A stretch of 11,007 nt of DNA, taken from positions 1 through 11,007 of the forward strand of contig CAYORM010000092.1 of the NCBI GenBank assembly GCA_964406375.1, given 5' to 3'. The position numbers were made by a program, and so were the translations under genes. Shown in pieces: positions 1 through 6,497 of this stretch. The notes beneath the pieces are model-generated. The model did not search any database and was not told where the DNA came from. It saw nothing but the letters and a program-made list of their open reading frames with translations. The DNA is from CAYORM01 sp964406375. GTDB taxonomy: Bacteria > Pseudomonadota > Alphaproteobacteria > DSM-16000 > Inquilinaceae. Numbering within the stretch: position 1 is the stretch's first letter; each line of letters opens with the position of its first letter.

Positions 1-1
1 C

Positions 2-280
2 GGGCTCGACGGCAATCTCGTGCTCGATGTGATCAGCAAGGGCGCGGCCCAGAGCTGGCAGATGGCGAATCGCGGCCGCACCATGCTGGAGGGCCGGTTC
101 GATTTCGGCTTCGCCATCGACTGGATGCGCAAGGATCTCGGCATCGTCTTCGCCGAGGCGAGGCGGAACGGTGCGCGGGTGCCGGTGACGGCGCTGGTCG
201 ACCAGTTCTATGCCGCGGTGCAGGCCAAGGCCGGTGGGCGGGTCGACACCTCCAGCCTGATCCTCGCGCTGAAGGATTGA
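2..280 (+). CDS. 3-hydroxyisobutyrate dehydrogenase-family NAD(P)-dependent oxidoreductase, C-terminal part
   Basis: Only the last 92 codons are in the window; the reading frame is open from position 2 and ends at TGA 278-280. The protein part contains GAAQSWQM, then RTMLEGRFDFGF, then DWMRKDLGI, a helical stretch and a conserved-looking DTSSLI near the end. This pattern fits the all-helical C-terminal domain (NAD_binding_11) of beta-hydroxyacid dehydrogenases such as 3-hydroxyisobutyrate dehydrogenase, tartronate semialdehyde reductase and threonate dehydrogenase. These enzymes oxidise or reduce 3-hydroxy acids with NAD(P) in the cytoplasm. The Rossmann domain lies outside the window, so the exact substrate cannot be assigned. 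The gene converges on the ROK regulator with 22 bp between stop codons. Whether it belongs to the same catabolic pathway as the transporter is unknown. Confidence 0.85.
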   Translation, partial: GLDGNLVLDVISKGAAQSWQMANRGRTMLEGRFDFGFAIDWMRKDLGIVFAEARRNGARVPVTALVDQFYAAVQAKAGGRVDTSSLILALKD

Positions 281-281
281 G

Positions 282-299
282 GGCGGGATCAAGGCCGCC
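282..299. terminator. Weak GC hairpin between convergent genes
   Basis: The 22-bp gap between the two convergent stop codons contains GGCGG (282-286) and CCGCC (295-299), which can pair around an 8-nt loop. There is no T-tract, so this is at most a weak or factor-assisted bidirectional terminator. In DNA of this composition such a short stem may be chance. Confidence 0.25.
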
Positions 300-302
300 G
301 CT

Positions 303-1493
303 TCATCCGTCGATGCCACCGCCGACGAGCTGAAGCGGGCTGGGGCTGGTCGCCGCCAGAAGGGGGAGCGCCGATGCGCCGAGGGCGGCGCTGCGTTCGC
401 CCAGCGCGCTCAGCCGTAGCCGCTCGCCCTCCAGCCCCGCGCGGACCGACGGCCGCAATGGGTCGAGCCGGGCGAGAAGGCGGCGCAGGAGGTCGGGCGG
501 GGCGGTGCCGCCGAGGATCACCGTCTCGGGGTCGAGCAGGTTCTCCACCCCGGCCAGGGCGATCGACAGGGCCCGTGCCGCCCCGTCGAGCCAGCGCTCC
601 TCAACGGCGGCGCGGGCGTCAGGCCGGTCGCCCGCACCGTCCTCCGCCAGCATCCGCGCGAGCGAGCCGAGCGAGGCATACTCGCCGAGGCAGCCGCGAT
701 TGCCGCAATAGCAGGCGGGTCCGGAAGGATCGACGACGAGGTGCCCGAGCTCGCCGGCATTGCCGCGCGTGCCGCGATAGGGGTCGCCATTCACCACCAT
801 CCCGCCGCCGACCCCTTCGCCGACGAAGACGAAGAAGAAGTTCGTCAGGTTGCGGGCCTCCCCATAGAGCTTCTCGCCCAGCGCCGCGGCGGTCGCGTCG
901 TTCTCCAGCAGCACATCGGTCCCGGTGCGTGCCGCGAGCGCGGCGGCGACGAGGCGGGATTGCAGCGCCGGGATGGCGCCGGGGATCGGCGCCCCCGGCC
1001 AGCGCGCGTCGAACGGGCCTGGCGTGACGAGGCCGAGGCCGAGGCAGCGCTCGGCGCCGTGCCGCCGGGCGAGCTCGCCGTGCAGCCGCGTCAGGAAATC
1101 GAGCATCCCGTCCTCGTCGTGCGCCGGCGTCCGGCCGTGGCGGGTCTCGATCGGGTCGCCGGCGAGGTCGACCACCACGGCGTCGTAGCACTCGACATCG
1201 ATCCGCACGCCGACCGCAAAGCCGCCCTCCTTCGCCAGCTCGACGACGATGGGGGGCTGTCCGCGCCGCGTCTTGCGGCGGCCGACCTCGCGAACCAGCC
1301 CGGCCGCGATCAGCTCCTCGACGATGTTGGCGATGGCCTGTCGTGTGAGGCCAGTGGCCCGTGCCAGCTCCACCCGCGACAGCCCGTCCGACAGGCGCAG
1401 CGCATGCAGCAGCACGCGGCGGTTGTAGCGGCGGACATGGCTCGCCTTGTTGGCCGGCAGCGCCGCCGCATTGGGGGACAGATCCTCGAGCAT
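303..1493 (-). CDS. ROK-family transcriptional regulator (NagC/XylR type)
   Basis: This 396-residue protein has the size and layout of a ROK repressor. An N-terminal winged helix-turn-helix lies at about residues 22-75 (SRVELARATGLTRQAIANIV, then a K/R-rich wing ending GQPP). The sugar-kinase-like domain follows. It keeps the ENDA motif with Asp199, the glycine-rich GEGVGGG (225-231), and the ROK zinc site: His251 in GELGH, then Cys261, Cys263 and Cys268 in CYCGNRGC. The N-terminal D-x-G-G-T phosphate motif of true kinases is absent (GVRIDVECYD around residue 95), so I expect a sugar sensor, not a kinase. The usual GCLE after the last Cys is GCLGE here. It is divergent from the ABC operon with 95 bp between starts, the usual position for its local regulator. 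The ATG at 1493 is the only start that keeps the whole N-terminus; it has only a weak GGGA upstream. Confidence 0.93.
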   Translation of the reverse strand: MLEDLSPNAAALPANKASHVRRYNRRVLLHALRLSDGLSRVELARATGLTRQAIANIVEELIAAGLVREVGRRKTRRGQPPIVVELAKEGGFAVGVRIDVECYDAVVVDLAGDPIETRHGRTPAHDEDGMLDFLTRLHGELARRHGAERCLGLGLVTPGPFDARWPGAPIPGAIPALQSRLVAAALAARTGTDVLLENDATAAALGEKLYGEARNLTNFFFVFVGEGVGGGMVVNGDPYRGTRGNAGELGHLVVDPSGPACYCGNRGCLGEYASLGSLARMLAEDGAGDRPDARAAVEERWLDGAARALSIALAGVENLLDPETVILGGTAPPDLLRRLLARLDPLRPSVRAGLEGERLRLSALGERSAALGASALPLLAATSPSPLQLVGGGIDG

Positions 1494-1502
1494 GGACTAT
1501 CC

Positions 1503-1508
1503 CTTATA
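1503..1508 (-). promoter_or_regulatory. Possible extended -10 element of the ROK gene
   Basis: On the minus strand the sequence reads TGG followed by TATAAG, which fits an extended -10 (TGn plus TATAAT with 5 of 6 matches). No matching -35 is visible at 16-18 bp. Transcription from it would start about 2-4 nt before the ATG at 1493, giving an almost leaderless mRNA. This is a reading of the sequence only. Confidence 0.3.
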
Positions 1509-1515
1509 CCAAATA

Positions 1516-1550
1516 CCTTAAGGCAATGGCGTTGACTTATTGACTCGTCA
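1516..1550. promoter_or_regulatory. Candidate operator region between ROK gene and ABC operon
   Basis: The 95-bp divergent region is clearly more AT-rich than its surroundings. It holds a perfect 8-bp palindrome CCTTAAGG (1516-1523). It also holds a direct repeat TTGACT at 1532-1537 and 1540-1545, and an interrupted palindrome TGAC-TC-GTCA (1541-1550). The last two overlap the proposed -35 of the ABC operon, a sensible place for repression by the ROK protein. Which of these is the real operator cannot be decided from one sequence. Confidence 0.4.
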
Positions 1551-1568
1551 GCGGGCGCTTCCTACGAT
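1540..1568 (+). promoter_or_regulatory. Putative sigma70-type promoter of the ABC operon
   Basis: A -35 TTGACT (1540-1545, 5 of 6 consensus) is separated by exactly 17 nt from a -10 TACGAT (1563-1568, 4 of 6). The predicted start near 1575 lies just before the ribosome-binding site AGGGAGA (1577-1583) and the ATG at 1589, so the leader would be very short. The -35 overlaps the candidate operator repeats. Confidence 0.5.
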
Positions 1569-1588
1569 CCGCAGCCAGGGAGAACCCG

Positions 1589-2332
1589 ATGGCGCCACTG
1601 GTCGAAGCGAAAGGCATTACCAAGCAGTTCGGCGGCGTCCGCGCCCTGAAGGGTGTCGACCTGTCGATTGCGGCGGGCGAGGTGGTCGCGCTGCTCGGCC
1701 ATAACGGCGCGGGCAAGTCGGTCCTCGTCCAGATCCTGTCGGGCGTCTTCCCGCCGAGCAGCGGCGAGATCCTGGTGGAGGGGCGGCCGGTCGTCTTCCG
1801 CTCACCGGCGGATGCGCGGCGCCACGCGATCGAGACGATCCATCAGACGCTGGCGCTCGCGGACAATCTCGATGCGCCGGCGAACTTCTTCCTCGGCCGC
1901 GAGCTCAAGCGCCGCTTCGGCTTTCTCGACAAGGCACGCATGGTGCGCGAGGCCGCGGAAGCGATTCGCGACCTCAACCCGAACTTCACCGACATCGAGC
2001 GGCCGGTCCGGCAGATGTCCGGCGGGCAGCGCCAAGTGGTGGCGATCGCCCGGGCGATTCATTTCGACGTCCGCCTGCTGATCATGGACGAGCCGACCGC
2101 CGCCCTCGGACCGCAGGAGACCGCCCAGGTCGGCGCGTTGATCGAGCGGCTACGTGCCCGGCACATCGGCATCCTGCTGGTCAGCCACGACGTGCGCGAG
2201 GTGATGCATCTCGCCGACCGGGTCGTGGTCCTCAAGAACGGCACCATGGTGGGGTCCGCGCGAACCGCGGATGTCGACGAGGACGAAGTCGTCGACATGA
2301 TCATCCGCGGCCGGCCGGGTGGTCCGGCATGA
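1589..2332 (+). CDS. Sugar ABC transporter ATP-binding protein (CUT2 type, single nucleotide-binding domain)
   Basis: This 247-residue cytoplasmic ATPase should energise the two permeases downstream. It has Walker A GHNGAGKS (37-44), a Q-loop Gln at residue 86 (TIHQ), signature SGGQRQ (144-149), Walker B LLIMDE (163-168) followed by PTAALGPQET, and the switch His200 in LVSHD. The AALG in place of the common SALD is as I recall it for FrcA-type sugar ATPases. Most CUT2 ATPases (RbsA, XylG, AraG) are about 500 residues with two fused domains; this is a single domain, as in FrcA, and would act as a homodimer. The start has a clear AGGGAGA ribosome-binding site. The stop overlaps the next start (ATGA at 2329-2332), so the genes are translationally coupled. 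Confidence 0.95.
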   Translation: MAPLVEAKGITKQFGGVRALKGVDLSIAAGEVVALLGHNGAGKSVLVQILSGVFPPSSGEILVEGRPVVFRSPADARRHAIETIHQTLALADNLDAPANFFLGRELKRRFGFLDKARMVREAAEAIRDLNPNFTDIERPVRQMSGGQRQVVAIARAIHFDVRLLIMDEPTAALGPQETAQVGALIERLRARHIGILLVSHDVREVMHLADRVVVLKNGTMVGSARTADVDEDEVVDMIIRGRPGGPA

Positions 2333-3288
2333 CCACCGTGCCGATGACCCGGCGGCGCCGTGCGGGCTGGGTCACGCCGATCTGGCTCGTGCTCGCGCTC
2401 GTCCTGGTGCTCGCCGCCCTCGTTTCCGATCGCTTCCTGTCGGCGAACAATCTCCTCGCCGTGCTGCATCAGGGGGTGATCACCGGGATCGTCGCGCTCG
2501 GCATGACCATCGTGCTGATCGGCGGCCATTTCGACCTGTCGAGCGGGGCGGTCGTGATGATGGCGGCGGTGATGGCGCTGGTGATCGGTCCGGCCGATCC
2601 CGGCATGACCGTCCTGGCGGTCGTGGTGCCGCTTCTTGCCGGTGCGCTCGTCGGCACCGCCAACGGTCTCGTCGTCTGCAAGGGACGGGCGAACTCGATC
2701 GTCGCCACCATCGGCATGCAGTTCGTGATCTTCGGTGCGGTCCTCGCCGCGGTGTCAGGCCAGCATGTCCGTACCGAGGCGATGACCGACGCCTTCTGGG
2801 CGCTCTCCAATGCCCGGCTGATGGGTGTGCCGCTGCCGGTGCTCATCTTCGCGGTGCTGGTCACTGCCCTGTCGCTGCTGATGAGCGAGACGGCGTTCGG
2901 CCGCCACATCTACGCGATCGGCGGCGATGCCGAGGCCGCGCGCCGGGCGGGCGTGCCGGTCATCCGGCGCGGGGTGGCGACCTTCGCGCTGTCGGGGACG
3001 CTCGCGGCGCTCTCCGGCGTCCTCGTCGCCTCCCGAGTCGGCCATCTCGATCCCACCGGTGTCGCTCAGTACGAGTTCCCGGCCCTGACGGCGGCGGTGC
3101 TCGGCGGCACCGCGCTGACCGGCGGTATCGGCCGGCCGGCCGATACCGCGGCGGCGATTCTCGTCGTCGCCGTCATCACCAATGTGATGACGCTTCTCGA
3201 CATGCCCTATGCCAGCCAGCTCCTGGTGCAGGGGCTGGTACTGACGGCGGCGGTCGCCTTCTACGCCTGGCGGCGCGGCGAGGTCTGA
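2329..3288 (+). CDS. Sugar ABC transporter permease 1 (RbsC/FrcC family)
   Basis: This 319-residue integral membrane protein is rich in hydrophobic segments from about residue 16 to the C-terminus. Family landmarks are LGMTIVLIGGHFDLSSGAV (58-75, the G-x-D-L-S-x-G motif), FGRHIYAIGGDAEAARRAG (190-208, the cytoplasmic coupling-loop region facing the ATPase) and PALTAAVLGGTALTGG (251-266). After this last motif the family usually continues G-x-G-x3-G-x3-G, but here residues 265-274 read GGIGRPADTA. The DNA coding for exactly this stretch is a perfect 28-bp palindrome (3122-3149). Start and ribosome-binding region overlap the end of the ATPase gene. It probably pairs with the second permease as a heterodimer. 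Confidence 0.93.
   Translation: MTTVPMTRRRRAGWVTPIWLVLALVLVLAALVSDRFLSANNLLAVLHQGVITGIVALGMTIVLIGGHFDLSSGAVVMMAAVMALVIGPADPGMTVLAVVVPLLAGALVGTANGLVVCKGRANSIVATIGMQFVIFGAVLAAVSGQHVRTEAMTDAFWALSNARLMGVPLPVLIFAVLVTALSLLMSETAFGRHIYAIGGDAEAARRAGVPVIRRGVATFALSGTLAALSGVLVASRVGHLDPTGVAQYEFPALTAAVLGGTALTGGIGRPADTAAAILVVAVITNVMTLLDMPYASQLLVQGLVLTAAVAFYAWRRGEV
3122..3149. repeat. Perfect 28-bp palindrome inside permease 1 gene
   Basis: Positions 3122-3135 (GCGGTATCGGCCGG) are followed directly by their exact reverse complement at 3136-3149. There is no mismatch or spacer, and the symmetry stops at 3121/3150. The frame is kept and encodes residues 265-274 of the permease. Confidence 0.9.
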
Positions 3289-3291
3289 GCC

Positions 3292-4224
3292 GTGTCGCCG
3301 AAGCTCCGCGCCCTCCTCTGGCGGCTCTTTGTCCAGCCGCCGCTCCTGCCGCTGCTGGTCGCGGCGAGCCTCGTCGACGGGTTCTGGGCACCGGGTAACC
3401 TGCGAATCCTCGTCGATGCGATCTCGATCGACGGGCTGCTCGTCCTCGGCATGACGATCGTGATGATCGCCGGCGGATTCGACCTGTCGGTCGGCGCGGT
3501 CATGGCACTCGGCGGGGTGGTCGCGGTGGTGCTGCTGCCGCACGGCATCCCGGTCGCGATCCTCGGTGCCGTCGCTGCCGGCACCGCCTGCGGGACCGTC
3601 AGCGGCGGGCTCGTCACCCGGCTCCGGATCAATCCCTTCATCGCCACCCTCGCCGTCATGATGATGGTGCGCGGCGCGACGCTCGCCTGGACCGACACAC
3701 GGCCGGTCGTCGGGCTCGACATGGATTTCCTCGCGCTCGGCCGCGGCAGCATCGGTCTGCCGGTCCCCTTCTGGATCCTGCTCGTCGTCCTGCTGGTCGC
3801 GCAGATCCTGATGGCGTACCGGGCCTGGGGACGCCATGTCCGGGCGGTGGGCGGCGACGAGCGTGCCGCCCTCATGGCCGGTCTGCCGGTGCGCCGTCTG
3901 AAGATGCAGTGCTATGCGCTCAGCGGCGCGCTCGCCGGCCTCGCCGGGCTGATGCTCGCCGCCCGGCTGGGTACGGGATCGCCGATCGTCGGCGAGACGG
4001 CGCCGCTCACCGCGGCCGCCGCGGCGCTGCTCGGCGGCGCCAGCCTGCGTGGCGGCGAGGGCTCGGTTCCCGGTGCCGTCGCCGGCCTGCTGTTCGTCGC
4101 CGTGCTGGTCAACCTGATGAACCTGCTCGGCGTGCCGGCCTATTATCAGAGGATGTCGATCGGCGGGATCCTGCTCCTCCTGGTCGTCCTCCTCGGGACG
4201 CTTCCGCGCCTCGCCCGGCGCTGA
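3292..4224 (+). CDS. Sugar ABC transporter permease 2 (RbsC/FrcC family)
   Basis: This is a second, clearly different membrane permease of 310 residues. It keeps the family motifs in canonical form: GMTIVMIAGGFDLSVGAVMA (53-72), INPFIATLAV (113-122), WGRHVRAVGGDERAALMAG (179-197) and LLGGASLRGGEGSVPGAVAG (246-265). It starts with GTG at 3292, three bases after the previous stop, with GCGAGG (3278-3283) as ribosome-binding site inside the end of permease 1. Most CUT2 systems, such as RbsC and XylH, use one permease gene. Two paralogous permeases recall the galactofuranose system YtfT/YjfF, but that has a double-domain ATPase. Substrate unknown. Confidence 0.93.
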   Translation: MSPKLRALLWRLFVQPPLLPLLVAASLVDGFWAPGNLRILVDAISIDGLLVLGMTIVMIAGGFDLSVGAVMALGGVVAVVLLPHGIPVAILGAVAAGTACGTVSGGLVTRLRINPFIATLAVMMMVRGATLAWTDTRPVVGLDMDFLALGRGSIGLPVPFWILLVVLLVAQILMAYRAWGRHVRAVGGDERAALMAGLPVRRLKMQCYALSGALAGLAGLMLAARLGTGSPIVGETAPLTAAAAALLGGASLRGGEGSVPGAVAGLLFVAVLVNLMNLLGVPAYYQRMSIGGILLLLVVLLGTLPRLARR

Positions 4225-4242
4225 AGTGGCCGTGAATCCGCG

Positions 4243-4284
4243 GGCCGCCCCGGCGGCCTGTCCGCAAGGCCGCCTCGCGCGGCC
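4243..4284 (+). promoter_or_regulatory. Two GC stem-loops between permease 2 and binding-protein genes
   Basis: The 82-nt gap contains GGCCGCC (4243-4249) paired with GGCGGCC (4252-4258) across two bases. It also contains GGCCGC (4268-4273) paired with GCGGCC (4279-4284) across five bases. Arms of the two can also pair with each other, so alternative folds exist. Neither is followed by a T-tract. They may separate expression of the membrane genes from the binding protein by mRNA processing or stability; that role is inferred. Confidence 0.5.
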
Positions 4285-4306
4285 GCAACGCGAAGGGGGA
4301 AGAACC

Positions 4307-5266
4307 ATGTCGACCTTGCGCACCATCCTGAAGGGCGCCGTTCTCGCCACGGTCGCCACATCCGCCATCGGCCTCGCCGCGCCGGCGCTGGCCCAGGACA
4401 CGGTGGTGATCGGCCATTCGCAGCCCAATCTCGGCTGGCCCTACATTGCCGCCTTCACCAATGCGCTCGAGGCGGCGGTGGCCGAGCGCGATGGGGTCGA
4501 GCTCGTCACGCTCAGCGCCGATGGCGACATCGCCAAGCAGAACACCGACATCGCAACGCTGGTGAACCAGGGCGTGGACGTGCTGCTCGTCACCTCGCTC
4601 GACGGTTCGGCGGTCGTGCCGGCGCTGATGGCCGCGCATGATGCCGGCATCCCGATCCTCGCCGTCTCGAACGAGCCGGCGGCGGAGGGCCAAGCCTTCA
4701 TCGCCGGCTACTCCGGGCCCGACGACTACGTCCAGGGCGTGATCGCGGCCGAGCTGCTGAACGAGGCACTCGGCGGCAGCGGCGGCGTCGCCATCATCGA
4801 GGGCTCGCCGGGGCAGAGCACCACGATCGCGCGCACCGACGGTTTCCGTGACCGCCTCGAGGAACTCGGCTCTGAGATCGAGATCCTCGGCAGCCAGACC
4901 GCCGACTGGAACCCGGTCAAGGCGAAGGACGTCGCCCAGGCCTTCCTGACCGCCTATGGCGATGATCTCGTCGGCGTGTTCGCCCAGGACGACAACAGCG
5001 CGGCCGCAGCAGCCGAGGTCTTCGCCGAGGCTGGACGGTCGGATATCGCCGTCGTCGGCACCGGCGGCACCATCAACGGCCTCGCGGCGATCCGGGCGGG
5101 GCTGATGTATGGGACGATGGATCAGTCGCCGACGACCGATGCCCGTCAGGCGCTGGAATTCGCCCTGCTGCTCGCGGCCGGCGAGCCGTTGCCCGAAGCG
5201 CGCAACATCATCCCGATGCCGAAGATCACGGCCGAGAACGTCGACGACTTCCAGGGCGAGTGGTGA
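4307..5266 (+). CDS. Periplasmic substrate-binding protein of the sugar ABC transporter (Peripla_BP_4)
   Basis: This 319-residue secreted protein should capture the substrate in the periplasm and hand it to the two permeases. The N-terminus is a typical signal peptide: Lys9, hydrophobic 10-25, and ALA before the likely cleavage at residue 29/30. The mature part has the RbsB-like fold pattern: VVIGHSQPNLGWPYIAAF (33-50), QGVDVLLVTSLD (88-99), AGIPILAV (113-120), the sugar-site-like VFAQDDN (224-230), then VVGTGGTINGLAAIRAG (249-265) and Gln273. Where most sugar-binding members have G-x-D-G, this protein reads GTGG, so the usual ligand-binding Asp is Gly253. The frame stays open upstream to a GTG at 4226. 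I choose ATG 4307 because it begins the signal peptide and follows a strong purine-rich site (AAGGGGGAAG, about 4293-4302). Confidence 0.93.
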   Translation: MSTLRTILKGAVLATVATSAIGLAAPALAQDTVVIGHSQPNLGWPYIAAFTNALEAAVAERDGVELVTLSADGDIAKQNTDIATLVNQGVDVLLVTSLDGSAVVPALMAAHDAGIPILAVSNEPAAEGQAFIAGYSGPDDYVQGVIAAELLNEALGGSGGVAIIEGSPGQSTTIARTDGFRDRLEELGSEIEILGSQTADWNPVKAKDVAQAFLTAYGDDLVGVFAQDDNSAAAAAEVFAEAGRSDIAVVGTGGTINGLAAIRAGLMYGTMDQSPTTDARQALEFALLLAAGEPLPEARNIIPMPKITAENVDDFQGEW

Positions 5267-5272
5267 GGGGCA

Positions 5273-5302
5273 GGGAGGGCCGGCCGCGACGCCGGCCCTC
5301 CC
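5273..5302 (+). terminator. Strong 12-bp stem-loop after the binding-protein gene
   Basis: GGGAGGGCCGGC (5273-5284) and its exact reverse complement (5291-5302) form a 12-bp GC-rich stem with a 6-nt loop, seven nt after the stop codon. Only TTC follows, not a real T-tract, so I expect a partial terminator or a 3' stabiliser of the upstream mRNA, not a full stop. The next gene begins 39 nt later with its own ribosome-binding site. Such structures commonly let the binding protein be made in excess over flanking operon genes. Confidence 0.65.
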
Positions 5303-5341
5303 TTCGGACCGGACTCACAAGCACACGAAAGAGGACGACCC

Positions 5342-6478
5342 ATGCTCGATCTCCGCGTCGGGATGAAGATCTATGACAACGCCTGGTTCCTGAAATACCG
5401 GCTGGAGCCGGAGGCGGCGGCGGACATCCTGGCCGGCATGGGCGTCACCTTCGTCATGAGCCAGAGCCGCTATCTGCCGATGCAGGACACAGCCGTGGAG
5501 AGTGCGGTCAAGGGCGAGGATGCCGAGCGGTATGCCCGCCTCGACGACCTCGCCTTCCGCCGAGCGCTGGGCGATCGCGGCATCGGTTATTTCGCGAGCC
5601 TCAACATCGGTTTCGATCCGGCCTTCATCGCGGCGCATCCCGAACTCCTGCCGATCGATCAGTTCGGCCGACGCGAGGAGAAGGAGGACTGGTATATCGG
5701 CCTGCCGCCCGACCGGGCCGAGAACATCGCGCACAAGACGGCGATGCTCGCCCGCGCGGTCGAGGCGCTGGCGCCCGATGGCGTCCATCTCGGCTTCATC
5801 CGCTGGCCCGGCTTCTGGGAGGTGTGGCTGCCGGACACCGACCGCGGCGCGATGCCGGATTACTGCTATGGCCCCGCAACGCTGCGGCGCTTCGCCGAGG
5901 CGACCGGCGCCGACCTGCCGATAAACGATGCGCCGGCGGCGGCGAAGCTGATCGCCGAGCGGCATCGCGCCGCTTGGCGGGACTGGAAGAGCGACGAGAC
6001 CGCCCGTGCCGTCGGCTCGATCCGGTCGGCCCTGACGGCGATCCGGCCGGAGGTGAAGATCGCGATCAACACGCTGCCGTTCTTCCGGACCGATTTCGGC
6101 GACGCGGTCACCGAGGTCTTCGGGCAGGATGTCGAGCGGCTGAATGCGGTCGCCGACGTCTTCGAGGTGATGGCCTATCACCAGATCCTGCGCCGTGACG
6201 AGACATGGCCGGCCGCCGTCGCCAGCGACATCAAGCGGCGTAGCGGCGGGATGACCGTCTGCACGCTACAGGCCGCAGCGCTCTATCTCGACGGGATGCA
6301 TGCCGGGCGCGGTCGCGCCGAGCATATCGGGACCGACGAATTCGTCCGGATCGTCGATTCGATCGAGCGGAGCCCGGTCGACGGGCTCTGCGTCTTCACC
6401 CTGACGGACTTCCTCGCCATGCGCGATAGCGCGGAGGGGCGTCGCAAGATCGAGCGGCTCGCGCGCTTCCGACGCTAG
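5342..6478 (+). CDS. Unassigned cytoplasmic TIM-barrel protein, glycoside-hydrolase-like
   Basis: The 378-residue protein has no signal peptide or membrane segment. Its start follows a good site (AAAGAGGA, 5328-5335). It alternates beta-strand-like and helical stretches as in a (beta/alpha)8 barrel: LRVGMKIYD (4-11), VTFVMSQSRY (35-44), IGYFASLNIGFD (81-92), DGVHLGFIRWPGFWE (146-160), VKIAINTLPFF (238-248), ADVFEVMAYHQ (271-281), MTVCTLQA (304-311), VDGLCVFTLTDFL (346-358). DGVHLGFIRWP resembles the DGIHFDYIRYP strand of hypothetical glycosyl-hydrolase-like families (GHL type). The Asp there is Gly151 here, leaving Glu160 and Glu275 as candidate catalytic acids. It is the last gene of the importer operon, so it probably processes the imported compound, perhaps a glycoside or sugar derivative. 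I do not recognise a named family; the hydrolase reading is inferred. Confidence 0.6.
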   Translation: MLDLRVGMKIYDNAWFLKYRLEPEAAADILAGMGVTFVMSQSRYLPMQDTAVESAVKGEDAERYARLDDLAFRRALGDRGIGYFASLNIGFDPAFIAAHPELLPIDQFGRREEKEDWYIGLPPDRAENIAHKTAMLARAVEALAPDGVHLGFIRWPGFWEVWLPDTDRGAMPDYCYGPATLRRFAEATGADLPINDAPAAAKLIAERHRAAWRDWKSDETARAVGSIRSALTAIRPEVKIAINTLPFFRTDFGDAVTEVFGQDVERLNAVADVFEVMAYHQILRRDETWPAAVASDIKRRSGGMTVCTLQAAALYLDGMHAGRGRAEHIGTDEFVRIVDSIERSPVDGLCVFTLTDFLAMRDSAEGRRKIERLARFRR

Positions 6479-6497
6479 CCGCCGCGCATGCAGGGTG

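Noticed and set aside
741..1535. 264-codon plus-strand frame across the ROK gene and its promoter
   Set aside because: Antisense to a gene with all ROK motifs; the product is Arg/Ala/Gln-rich and extends into the regulatory gap.
2755..4428. 557-codon open frame on the minus strand across both permease genes
   Set aside because: It lies antisense to two genes with clear family motifs. Its product is a Glu/Arg/His/Asp-rich low-complexity chain, the usual result of GC-rich third positions.
5342..6478. Annotating the barrel protein as a specific glycosidase or sugar isomerase
   Set aside because: The barrel pattern is visible, but the family Asp is missing and no named family is recognised, so a specific reaction would be invented.
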